Below, piece by piece: positions 51,073 to 59,388 of a stretch of 64,000 nucleotides of DNA. Position 1 is the stretch's first letter, and the number at the start of each line of letters is the position of its first letter. Location of the stretch: NCBI GenBank assembly GCA_964367935.1, contig CAYIYZ010000001.1:310001-374000 (forward strand), in the 5' to 3' direction. Source of the stretch: Scatomorpha sp964367935. GTDB lineage: Bacteria; Bacillota; Clostridia; Oscillospirales; Oscillospiraceae. Under the pieces are notes generated by a model. The model saw only the letters and a program-made list of their open reading frames with translations, did not search any database and was not told the DNA's origin. A program made the position numbers and the translations under genes.

Positions 51073-54000
51073 TTATATCTCGAGGTAGCGCATTAACATG
51101 GTTGCCATCTGCGCCCTTGTGGCCTTACCCTGCGGATTGAGCGTACCGTCGTCCATGCCGCCGATTATGCCCTGATCCACCGCCCAAATGAGCGCCTCAT
51201 ATGCCCAGTCGGACACCATGTCGTCGTCGGGGTAGTTTAGCATACCGTCCACCGTGGGACTACCCGCAAAGCGGTAAAGCATGGTCGCAAACTCTTCACG
51301 AGTAATGGTGCCGTCGGGGTTAGTGCCATCGGACACGCCGTCCTCTATAGCCCAAGCCATAGCGGCGGAGTACCAAGGATCTGCGCCTGCGGTATCTACG
51401 CCGTCAATGCGAGCGAGCACCGTCCAGACCATGGCACGTGTCATGTTATCGTTCGGAGCGAACAGCGTATCACTCACGCCTGTCATGAGATCTTTGTTGT
51501 AAGCATAGAGCACCTCGCTGTAGAACCAATCTGCGTCCGTAACATCCGTGAAGGGGCTCTGCACGCTCTCAACGCTTATCATGAACAAGGAAAGGTGGTC
51601 GGTGACGAAAGTAACCGTACCGCTTACCGCATCGTAAGTCGCCTTCATGTCTATGAGATTACCATCGTCGTTCAGGTAATAGACCTTGACCACTTCGCCG
51701 TCAGTTAAAGGCTCTGTCGGTGTGAAGGGTAGAGTGATTTCCAAGGTCTCGCCGCCGAACTCGGAGATTTTAACGCCGTCACTTAGGATGTTGATGTCAT
51801 AGACGGGGTTATTACCTGCACGCTTGCGCTGTGCCTCGTTCATGTCCTCGGGGTCGGCGTAACCTATGCTGAGCGTGACGTTTGCGCCTGTCGCCTGTGT
51901 GGCTATGGACGTTACCGCCGCCTCGGACAGGGTAATTTCGCCCATGTCGCTCTCTATTACAAGCTCCGTGGCGTCACTGTTTCTAAAGGTCGTGAGAGAT
52001 CCTGTGTTTATTGTGGTGTCCACAGTGTCCGCATCGCCCGTGTCGCCGACGGCTATGACGACTTTAATCTCATCGCCGGTACCTGCCGCCTCGGCAGCAG
52101 CGTCAAGTGCCGCCTTGAAGGTCTCGTCGTCCACCGTTGCGCTTGCGCCTGTGCCCGTCACGGTTGGCTCTGTCGCCACGGTCGCCGTTGTGACGTCATC
52201 GCTACTCTCAAGCTCGACGCCCTCGGGCAGCTCGGGCTCAAGTCCCTCTATAGCGCCGCCGCCACCGCCCGTTACGGGGGGAGGTGCAATGTATTCGTTC
52301 ACGGTCAAGAGACCGTCCGTGGGAATTAAGGTGTAGTTGTAGCTTAGGTTGTTGTCGTCAGTGTCTGTGATGGTAGTACGCACTATAGTTTCCTTATTCG
52401 TCCAAACTATGGTTTTGTTCAGGCTTCCATCTATATCGACAAACTCAAATGTTGGGTCTGTGCTTGCCGTTACTGTCAAGCCCTCCGCTAAGCCCTTGTA
52501 GTCTATGGTGACATCGGGATATGGCTCGCCCTCCGTTATGCTCGGAGCGGTGGGGGTAGCCGTCACGTCTACTTTGTTTACGTATACCGTACCGCTGATG
52601 GCGGTGACAGGGGTGCCGCCTGTAGGTGTAAAGTTAAGCACATAGGGGTAGTACTTATCGCCACCGTCGGAGGGGCTTGTAGCACCGTTGTCAACAATAA
52701 AGTCGAATTCGCCCTGCGTGGGAGGTGCGTTGAAACCGCTTGAAGCTATAAGATCGGGGTTTACTGCCAAGATATCTGCCCAAGTGTCGTGCACTGTGGG
52801 GTTAGGCTTGATTTGAACCTCCTCCACATTTTTGCCATTTTCGTCAACAAAATAAAGTGCGCTCCCCTTAACAACGAAGTTCATGGTACCGCTTATAGTT
52901 CCCTTGTAGTTGCCGGTTGCGGTGAATGTGTATGTGATTGTGCCGGTTGCATCTTTACCGAGCTCTGCAAGTTTGTCCTCAAGGGTATCGTAAGCCAAGT
53001 CGCTGTCTCCGTTGTAACTGTACTTCAATTCGCCCGTGATAGGCTCTTTCGTGACAGTATCATAGAACATCGGCTGGATGAAACTACCGTCAGTTTGGCT
53101 CTGTGCACCTTCTTCTACATTATCAAATACGACGATATTTGTCGTCGGAATTGTCGCAGTGACATCCCTCTGGTTCACGGTGAATTTGCCTGTGCCGTCA
53201 ACCGTGATGTAGAAGCTATCCGCCGAAAGGGTGCCTTGGACTATATCATGGATTCCTGCAGAGGGTGTTTCGCCGATATTGGGCTCATAAGCGAGTGCGC
53301 CATTTACGTTTTCCCATAAATAATTACGGAGGTCCATTGTGTCATGAGTAAGGTTCAAACCATAGCTCAAAGAGTCCGAGTCCGGGAGCGGATCGCCGTA
53401 GGTGATTGACACGCCTTCGGGCGTTACCGTCACGGCCGCTTTGGCTAAATAACCATTCATCACAAAGGGATTGCCGCTGAAATTGCCCGAGGGTGACAGC
53501 GTGACATTGTACGCACCTGCGCCGAAAGGCTTGCCGTTTTGCAGTTCACCGGCGTACTCAGTTGCCGGGAGCGCATACGATACGCTGTAGTCGGAGGAAG
53601 TTAAGCCCAAGCTATCGTCAGGGACCCACTCCTGCTCCGTAGCGGTGAAGGTCGTGGGGGCATTTGCTGTGTCGAGCTGAACATTATATTTCGCAGCATG
53701 GAAACTGATGTTAGCACCGGCATCTGTGCCCACCGTGTCGGCCGCATATGTGAAAAAGTACATTGCCGCACCGGGGAGGAGATCGGTTGGTGTTGTTGGT
53801 GCTTGTGTGCTGATACTATTCGCCCAACTTTCGTTCTTGTAGCCGTAAATGCCTGTGCTCTCTTTCAAGAGGTTAGCCATATAGAAAGCTTCCATAAGCT
53901 CTATGAAGCTCTCAAAACCGAGCTGTTCGGCGAGATATTCACAGGTTTCTGCTTCCGATGCACCTATGGGCAATTCAGCTAATATAGTCTTGTAAAAGTC

Positions 54001-55254
54001 AGTGGTATAGAATGGAGCTGTAGCAGGGTAAAGTTTTTCCTTTCTACCGTCCTGTATACTTATATACTGCCCGAAAAGATAGGACAGGGCATAGTTGTCG
54101 AGGACATTATTACCTGTGGTGCGTTCGTCCCAAGCCGTCAGCGAGGCATCACCGCTTGCTATGGTATCTGAGCTGTTGTAGTGGTTAATACGTGAAGTCA
54201 TTGAGCTTGCACCGTAGATCATATGTTCCGCCGCCATGGAAAACGCCTCGTTTAAAAACGTGGGCATGGTGTCCATGAACTTGTTGTCATCATGGCTATA
54301 TATATATGAGGCGTTGATGAGATGCTGAAACTCGTGTATGACCGTGCTGTATACACTCTCAATGTTGCCATCGGACATGCCTTGATTCGTGTCTATGTGT
54401 ATAATGTCCATGCCGTTGCTTTTATACTCCACGTCCGAAGTGTCTATTATTTCGTTGTACATGTCGTCGCTCCAAAAGTAGCCGGCAATATAAGAACCGC
54501 CTTGCTCTTTGGGGGACTTTATGTCATAGCAGAGGAGGGCAACTTTACCGTCTCTGTCTGCGTCAAGAAAATCGCCGAAAGCTGTTTTCATGTCATCAAA
54601 ATGTGCATCAAACTCGGCAGCTAATGTTTTTGCCTGTTCTTCTGTTAGAACATTTGTTGCGTCCGCAGCGGTCGGCACCCACACAGTGCAGTAAGCACCC
54701 ACAGCCGCAACTTTAAACTCCTCACCGGGCACGGGATCCTCTGAGGCAACTGACGTGCGCTCACCGTGTAGGTTATAAAAGTCATTAAGTTCGCCCGCTT
54801 CATAGGGAGCGACCGCTGTACTAAAATCCGCACCCGAGCTACTGTCGCCGCCCATAGTGCCGACAACGCCCTCGCTTGAGGGTAAGAAGCTGTTCGGGTC
54901 TATTATGCCCCTGCCCTCGTCGTCATAGCCCATGAGATTACTTGTATCGGAGCTGCCGCCACCCTGCACGGAGGCGCTAAAGGGCATCTCATTGCCGCCG
55001 TCGGGGTTTACGACATTTATTTCGCCCACAGTCTCGCCCGACGTACTGCTGTATCGATTGAATAAGAGCGCGGGGTTCTCGTTTATCGCTGTGTAGCTGT
55101 CATAGCTTGTCAGAGTGCTACCCTCTTCTACCCACGTAACGGGCAACGGGCCATCTGCCAGAGCGGTCATGCCGCCGCCGACACTTGTCAGTAGCAGGCT
55201 AAACACCAAAAGGCTTGCCGCTAATTTCCTATTTCTTTTCATAAAACTGTGCAT
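51073..55254 (-). CDS. Cell-wall-anchored zinc metalloprotease with SLH domains
   Basis: 1393 residues, exported. Signal peptide (about 1-34, ending ALA). A metallopeptidase domain resembling family M30 (about 165-500) has the zinc motif HEFQH near residue 307 and a downstream glutamate in FLNEAFSMAAEHM. Several beta-rich repeat domains follow (about 540-980), with YGDPLP-like MBG-type units. Three SLH domains at about 1205-1393 (FTDVTDADWFYSEV, TRAMVWTVLARI, TREEFATMLYRF, ATRAQMATMLMRYL) anchor it to the wall. Substrate unknown. GGGAGG lies six bases before the ATG, and a promoter with a dyad lies upstream. Confidence 0.85.
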   Translation of the reverse strand: MHSFMKRNRKLAASLLVFSLLLTSVGGGMTALADGPLPVTWVEEGSTLTSYDSYTAINENPALLFNRYSSTSGETVGEINVVNPDGGNEMPFSASVQGGGSSDTSNLMGYDDEGRGIIDPNSFLPSSEGVVGTMGGDSSSGADFSTAVAPYEAGELNDFYNLHGERTSVASEDPVPGEEFKVAAVGAYCTVWVPTAADATNVLTEEQAKTLAAEFDAHFDDMKTAFGDFLDADRDGKVALLCYDIKSPKEQGGSYIAGYFWSDDMYNEIIDTSDVEYKSNGMDIIHIDTNQGMSDGNIESVYSTVIHEFQHLINASYIYSHDDNKFMDTMPTFLNEAFSMAAEHMIYGASSMTSRINHYNSSDTIASGDASLTAWDERTTGNNVLDNYALSYLFGQYISIQDGRKEKLYPATAPFYTTDFYKTILAELPIGASEAETCEYLAEQLGFESFIELMEAFYMANLLKESTGIYGYKNESWANSISTQAPTTPTDLLPGAAMYFFTYAADTVGTDAGANISFHAAKYNVQLDTANAPTTFTATEQEWVPDDSLGLTSSDYSVSYALPATEYAGELQNGKPFGAGAYNVTLSPSGNFSGNPFVMNGYLAKAAVTVTPEGVSITYGDPLPDSDSLSYGLNLTHDTMDLRNYLWENVNGALAYEPNIGETPSAGIHDIVQGTLSADSFYITVDGTGKFTVNQRDVTATIPTTNIVVFDNVEEGAQSQTDGSFIQPMFYDTVTKEPITGELKYSYNGDSDLAYDTLEDKLAELGKDATGTITYTFTATGNYKGTISGTMNFVVKGSALYFVDENGKNVEEVQIKPNPTVHDTWADILAVNPDLIASSGFNAPPTQGEFDFIVDNGATSPSDGGDKYYPYVLNFTPTGGTPVTAISGTVYVNKVDVTATPTAPSITEGEPYPDVTIDYKGLAEGLTVTASTDPTFEFVDIDGSLNKTIVWTNKETIVRTTITDTDDNNLSYNYTLIPTDGLLTVNEYIAPPPVTGGGGGAIEGLEPELPEGVELESSDDVTTATVATEPTVTGTGASATVDDETFKAALDAAAEAAGTGDEIKVVIAVGDTGDADTVDTTINTGSLTTFRNSDATELVIESDMGEITLSEAAVTSIATQATGANVTLSIGYADPEDMNEAQRKRAGNNPVYDINILSDGVKISEFGGETLEITLPFTPTEPLTDGEVVKVYYLNDDGNLIDMKATYDAVSGTVTFVTDHLSLFMISVESVQSPFTDVTDADWFYSEVLYAYNKDLMTGVSDTLFAPNDNMTRAMVWTVLARIDGVDTAGADPWYSAAMAWAIEDGVSDGTNPDGTITREEFATMLYRFAGSPTVDGMLNYPDDDMVSDWAYEALIWAVDQGIIGGMDDGTLNPQGKATRAQMATMLMRYLEI

Positions 55255-55278
55255 ATGTATCCTCCCGACAAAAATTAT

Positions 55279-55324
55279 ATATAGTATGCGTTCATACTAT
55301 ATCACATTGCACCGCCATATGCAA
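55279..55324 (-). promoter_or_regulatory. SLH protease promoter overlapped by a perfect dyad
   Basis: On the minus strand TTGCAT, 17 bases, TATAGT. Two 10-base arms, ATATAGTATG and CATACTATAT, separated by four bases, overlap the -10 box and the start point: a likely repressor operator. Confidence 0.6.
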
Positions 55325-55410
55325 CCGCCCTAAATAAAAATTTAGCAGGAACTTGCACGAAAAACTGCAAAAAATCGCCAGATGTCACCTTATGGTAGGA
55401 GGTGACCTAA

Positions 55411-55749
55411 ATGGAAAAGATATTAACACGTGCACAGCTTGCCGCAAAGCTTGCGGATTTAGCATTCTCACAGCCAAATGATGCGGTAAGGCTTGTACTT
55501 GCGCCCGAATGTGACGTAGGGGGACTGGACCTACGTCTTGTGTCGGAGATGAAGCGCACACAGCAGGGTGCGGTGGAGCTTAAGCTCATAGACAGGGAGA
55601 AGATTCTTTCCCTACTCGCCGAGCTGATTAAGTCGGAGTCGGAGCAGGGCGCAGAGCGTCTGTACCGAGCTATAGACAGTGCGGCGGCGAAGCTCGCAGA
55701 GGAGCAGACGGGTACAGAGCAAAAGGAGCATGGCGAGCATGGAGTTTAA
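55411..55749 (+). CDS. Phage terminase small-subunit-like protein
   Basis: 112 residues. The segment DLRLVSEMKRTQQGAVELKLIDREKILSLLAEL resembles the C-terminal core of XtmA-like terminase small subunits (xxxMKRTxxGxxxKLxDKxxxLxxL); identification also rests on the large-subunit gene that follows and overlaps it by 11 bases. The N-terminal HTH of full-length small subunits seems to be missing or reduced. GGAGGTGACC lies before the ATG. Confidence 0.65.
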   Translation: MEKILTRAQLAAKLADLAFSQPNDAVRLVLAPECDVGGLDLRLVSEMKRTQQGAVELKLIDREKILSLLAELIKSESEQGAERLYRAIDSAAAKLAEEQTGTEQKEHGEHGV

Positions 55750-56986
55750 GCCCTTTTCACGTCCTCAGCTCACCTTGCTCACCTGGTGGAGCGAACATTC
55801 GCCCGATTTTACAAAAGATGCCGTCATTTGTGACGGCGCTGTGCGCTCTGGAAAGACTCTATGCATGGGACTATCCTTCATCTGTTGGGCTATGCGCCAA
55901 TTTGAGGGCGCACGCTTCGGGCTCTGCGGTAAGACCGTCGGCTCACTGCGTCGTAACTTGCTCTCGGAATTACTACCAACCATCTCCGACCTCGGTTTTT
56001 CCGTCACGGAGCGTGTCGCACGAAACGAGATTGAAATAGGCTATGACGGTAAGGTGAACACTTTCTATTGCTTCGGCGGTAAGGACGAGGGCTCTGCCTC
56101 ACTCATACAAGGCGTGACACTCGCCGGCGTGCTCTTGGATGAGGTGGCGCTTATGCCGCGTGCCTTCGTGGAGCAGGCCTGCGCACGCTGTTCCGTCGAG
56201 GGCAGTCGTTTTTGGTTTAACTGTAACCCCGAGGGCTCGGCGCACTGGTTTTACACCGAGTGGATAAAAAAGAGCACAGAGCGCAACGCTCTGTACATAC
56301 ATTTTGACTTAGAGGATAACCCGGCGCTCTCACGCTCCGTCATAGCACGCTACCACAACATGTACAGCGGTGTGTTCTACCGCCGCTTCATTTTGGGTGA
56401 ATGGGTGTCACAGGAAGGCTTAGTGTACGACTTCTACGACCCTAGCACAATGGCGGTTATCTCGCCGCCCGAAACTTGCCTGCGATATGTCATCTCCTGT
56501 GACTACGGCACGGCAAACCCCGCCTCCTTTGGGCTGTGGGGTAAAAGTGAGGGCATTTGGTACAGACTGCGTGAGTTTTACTACGACTCCAAGCGTGAGG
56601 GTAGGCAGATGACGGACGCAGAGTATACAAGCGCCCTGCGTGACCTGCACGGAGACTTGCCCGTAGATTACGTGGTCGTTGACCCCTCGGCGGCAAGTTT
56701 TATTGAGAGCCTCCGCCGTGAAAATTACAGGGTACGTCGAGCGAATAACGAGGTAATAGGCGGCATAAGACGCACGGCGGTACTGCTCGGGCGTGGCGAT
56801 ATACGTATCTGCACCGCTTGCCGTGATACCCTACGTGAAATTGCGCTCTACCACTGGGACGAGCGCTCCGAGGGGCGTGACGCACCGCTAAAGCGTGACG
56901 ACCACGCAATGGACGATATGCGTTATTTTGTCATGAGCATATCGGAGTACGAGGACAATTTTATAAGCCTCGCCGTGGAAAGGTAG
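55739..56986 (+). CDS. Phage terminase large subunit (PBSX-like)
   Basis: 415 residues. DNA-packaging ATPase: Walker A CDGAVRSGKT (about 36-45), Walker B GVLLDEVALM, coupling motif FNCNPEG. The C-terminal RNase H-like nuclease domain has aspartates in ISCDYGTANPASFGLWG, VVVDPSAASF and KRDDHAMDDMRYF. All motifs are intact and the frame is open, so it is not obviously decayed. ATG 55739 fits AAAAGGAG better than ATG 55730. No portal, capsid or tail gene lies on either side. Confidence 0.88.
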   Translation: MEFKPFSRPQLTLLTWWSEHSPDFTKDAVICDGAVRSGKTLCMGLSFICWAMRQFEGARFGLCGKTVGSLRRNLLSELLPTISDLGFSVTERVARNEIEIGYDGKVNTFYCFGGKDEGSASLIQGVTLAGVLLDEVALMPRAFVEQACARCSVEGSRFWFNCNPEGSAHWFYTEWIKKSTERNALYIHFDLEDNPALSRSVIARYHNMYSGVFYRRFILGEWVSQEGLVYDFYDPSTMAVISPPETCLRYVISCDYGTANPASFGLWGKSEGIWYRLREFYYDSKREGRQMTDAEYTSALRDLHGDLPVDYVVVDPSAASFIESLRRENYRVRRANNEVIGGIRRTAVLLGRGDIRICTACRDTLREIALYHWDERSEGRDAPLKRDDHAMDDMRYFVMSISEYEDNFISLAVER

Positions 56987-57017
56987 GAAAAAACCTCCCT
57001 AATCGGGAGGTTTTTTC
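56987..57017. terminator. Terminator, left copy of a duplicated pair
   Basis: The stem GAAAAAACCTCCC/GGGAGGTTTTTTC. The same stem recurs at 57224. Confidence 0.9.
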
Positions 57018-57221
57018 TGAGCTTGTCAAAAAAGTAATGGCAACAAACTCTCGTCCTTTGCCGAGCAAAGATTTTTCTAAAATCACGGCGAGTGGTCTGG
57101 TCTGATTTTAGAAAAATGCTAAATTTTATCTGTGGCGGGGCGTGCACACGCCACTGATTCCTATCGAGGCTCGCAAGCCGAGAACCCCTAATTGGCGAAA
57201 AACCTGTTTTTCGCCAGACTG
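57018..57221 (+). repeat. Element B copy 6
   Basis: Full length and forward: GCTTGTCAAAAAAGTAATGGC, CTTTGCCGAGCAAAG, AAAATCACGGCGAGTGG, TCTGTGGCG with CGCCACTGA, GGCTCGCAAGCC and GGCGAAAAAC/GTTTTTCGCC. It lies between two terminator copies. Confidence 0.9.
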
Positions 57222-57223
57222 GG

Positions 57224-57257
57224 AAAAAACCTCCCGATTCGGGAGGTTTTTTCTTTT
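57224..57257. terminator. Terminator, right copy of a duplicated pair
   Basis: AAAAAACCTCCCGA/TCGGGAGGTTTTTT; the stem matches that at 56987, with a slightly different loop. It serves the agmatine operon on the minus strand. Confidence 0.9.
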
Positions 57258-57258
57258 T

Positions 57259-58197
57259 TCACCGCCGTATGACAGTACCACTCACGCCGGACATGGCGAG
57301 CGGTGCTTTTTCGAGTGAGGCTATGACCGCTGTCTTGCCGTAACCGGACTCGACGAAACTGACGGCCGCCTGCACCTTCGGGAGCATAGAACCCTTGCCG
57401 AACTCGCCCTTATCTATAAAGGACAGCGCCTCGGCTATACGCATCTCCTTAATCTCTCGCTGTTCGGGTGTGCCGAAATTTATGCAGACCCTGTCCACAG
57501 CCGTGAGGATAAAAAGGTAGTCCGCTCCGACGGAAGAAGCGAGCAGGGCAGCGGCGAAATCCTTGTCTATAACGGCGCTCACGCCCCTGTAGTCGCCATC
57601 GGCATTTTTAATTACGGGTATACCGCCGCCACCGCAGGCGATGACTATATATTCACTGTCGAGCAAATTTAATATAGAGCGTTGCTCCACTATAGCCTTG
57701 GGCTTCGGTGAGGCGACGACCTGTCTGTAGCCACGCCCCGAGTCCTCGACGAATTTGAGGCTCTTATCTGCGGCGGCGAGGATATCCGCCTGCTCCTTCG
57801 TGTAAAATGCGCCTATGGGCTTAGTCGGATGCGAAAATGAGGGGTCGTTGGGGTCTACCTCCACCTGCGTGATGACGCTTGCGACTTGCCAGGGCATTTT
57901 CTGCTTACGCAGTTCCTTTAATATACCCTTTTGCAAGTGGTAGCCTATATACCCTTGGCTCATAGCCGTACACTCCGCCAAGGGCATAGGCGGCACTTTA
58001 TCGCCCTGCTTAGACGCAGTGTCAAAGGCGAGGTTAATAGCGCCCACCTGTGGGCCGTTACCGTGCGTGACTATTATCTCATGCCCTTGACTTATAAGTC
58101 CCACAAGTGCCGGGCAAGCATCGTTTATCATACGTTCCTGCTCGGCGGCATTATTTCCCAAGGCGTTTCCGCCTAAAGCTATTACTATCCTTGCCAT
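57259..58197 (-). CDS. arcC: Carbamate kinase
   Basis: Last step of agmatine catabolism: carbamoyl phosphate plus ADP gives ATP, CO2 and ammonia. 312 residues. It starts MARIVIALGGNALG, then THGNGPQVG, VACGGGGIPVI and the late KVQAAVSFVESG, all typical. ATG 58197 was chosen for the AGGAGGGCGAG before it. It is 13 bases after aguA in the operon ptcA-aguD-aguA-arcC. Confidence 0.96.
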   Translation of the reverse strand: MARIVIALGGNALGNNAAEQERMINDACPALVGLISQGHEIIVTHGNGPQVGAINLAFDTASKQGDKVPPMPLAECTAMSQGYIGYHLQKGILKELRKQKMPWQVASVITQVEVDPNDPSFSHPTKPIGAFYTKEQADILAAADKSLKFVEDSGRGYRQVVASPKPKAIVEQRSILNLLDSEYIVIACGGGGIPVIKNADGDYRGVSAVIDKDFAAALLASSVGADYLFILTAVDRVCINFGTPEQREIKEMRIAEALSFIDKGEFGKGSMLPKVQAAVSFVESGYGKTAVIASLEKAPLAMSGVSGTVIRR

Positions 58198-58210
58198 ACC
58201 ACTCGCCCTC

Positions 58211-59326
58211 CTAACAATTACATTCGCCACCCGAATAGGGCTGCTGCTGAGTTATACAGTGTATATTACCGCCGCCGAACACCACTTCACGGGTATTCAC
58301 CCCCACAACACGGCGCTCGGGGAACATCTCCTGCACTTGTTTTAGGGCGAGTGCGTCGTTCTCGTCGCCGTACTGCGGTACGATTACACCGTCGTTTACT
58401 ATAAGAAAATTCATATATGATGCTATGCAGACCTCGCCGTTTTCTCGTGGGATTGTGCCCTCTACACTGTCTATCATCTCTGCACCGCTGAGTAATATGG
58501 GCTTTTTCGTGAGGCAGAGCTTGTGTACCTTGAGCTTTCTTCCCTTGGCGTCTGTTTCCTTGCACAGCGTTGTGTATGCCTCTTGAGCCTCCTTATAAAA
58601 GGGGTGCTGTTTATCGTCCGTGAATATACAGGCGACCTCTCCGGGCGCTACAAAGCAGGCGACATCGTCTATATGCCCGTTCGTTTCGAGGGGGTCTATG
58701 CCGTCTTTTATCCAAATCACCTTCTCGCAGTTTAGGTAATCGCAGAGCATTTTTTCTATTTGACTGCGTGAGAGATGCGGGTTTCTGCCCTCGGAGAGTA
58801 GGCACATCTCCGTGGTCATCACCGTGCCCTCGCCGTCTACGTGAAATGAGCCGCCCTCGAGCACGAAGCCCTCCGTGCGGTAGCTGTCCACGCCCTCTGC
58901 CTCACAGATTTTTTCCGCCACACGACTGTCCTTGTCCCAAGGGAAATATAAACCATCGAATAGGCCGCCCCAGGCGTTAAAGTCCCAGTCTACAGCACGT
59001 AGACCGCCCTTGTCGTTTATGAGGAAAGTCGGGCCGCAGTCACGTACCCAAGAGTCGTTCGAGGAACATTCCATGACACGTACATTGCGTGGCAGTTTTG
59101 CACGTGCGTTTTGATACTGTGCATCGGACACGAGCATGGTGACCGGTTCAAATTCTGATATAGCACGTGCGACGTCGCAGAAAGCGCCTTGCACGGGCTT
59201 TGCGCCCATGCGCCAGTTATCGGGACGTTCCGGCCAGATCATCCATATACCGCTCTGACGCTCGAACTCGGCGGGCATACGGTATCCGTCCTGCTTTGGG
59301 GTCGTGTTTTCTATTCTTTTAGCCAT
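58211..59326 (-). CDS. aguA: Agmatine deiminase
   Basis: Hydrolyses agmatine to N-carbamoylputrescine and ammonia. 371 residues, peptidylarginine-deiminase fold. The catalytic cysteine lies in VFGGGNIHCITQQQP near the C-terminus, histidine in ETNGHIDDVACFV and acidic ligands in SWVRDCGPTFLIND. MPAEFERQSGIWMIWPERPDNWR is the family N-terminus. ATG 59326 follows AAGGAG. Third gene of the operon. Confidence 0.97.
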   Translation of the reverse strand: MAKRIENTTPKQDGYRMPAEFERQSGIWMIWPERPDNWRMGAKPVQGAFCDVARAISEFEPVTMLVSDAQYQNARAKLPRNVRVMECSSNDSWVRDCGPTFLINDKGGLRAVDWDFNAWGGLFDGLYFPWDKDSRVAEKICEAEGVDSYRTEGFVLEGGSFHVDGEGTVMTTEMCLLSEGRNPHLSRSQIEKMLCDYLNCEKVIWIKDGIDPLETNGHIDDVACFVAPGEVACIFTDDKQHPFYKEAQEAYTTLCKETDAKGRKLKVHKLCLTKKPILLSGAEMIDSVEGTIPRENGEVCIASYMNFLIVNDGVIVPQYGDENDALALKQVQEMFPERRVVGVNTREVVFGGGNIHCITQQQPYSGGECNC

Positions 59327-59356
59327 AGTTAAGTCTCCTTGTCGGTTTTTCATCTA

Positions 59357-59388
59357 TTTGTAGGGGACGTGCCACATAGTCCACTACC
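59357..59388. repeat. Degenerate C-type dyad at the aguD 3' end
   Basis: GTAGGGGACGTG..CATAGTCCACTAC overlaps the last codon of aguD and the aguA leader. It shares GTAGGGGACG with the other C dyads, but its pairing is poor. Confidence 0.4.

Noticed and set aside
10124..57221. Element B as a group II intron
   Set aside because: Class C group II introns do insert after terminators, but these copies are under 210 bp, lack domain V and a reverse transcriptase, and are found in both orientations.
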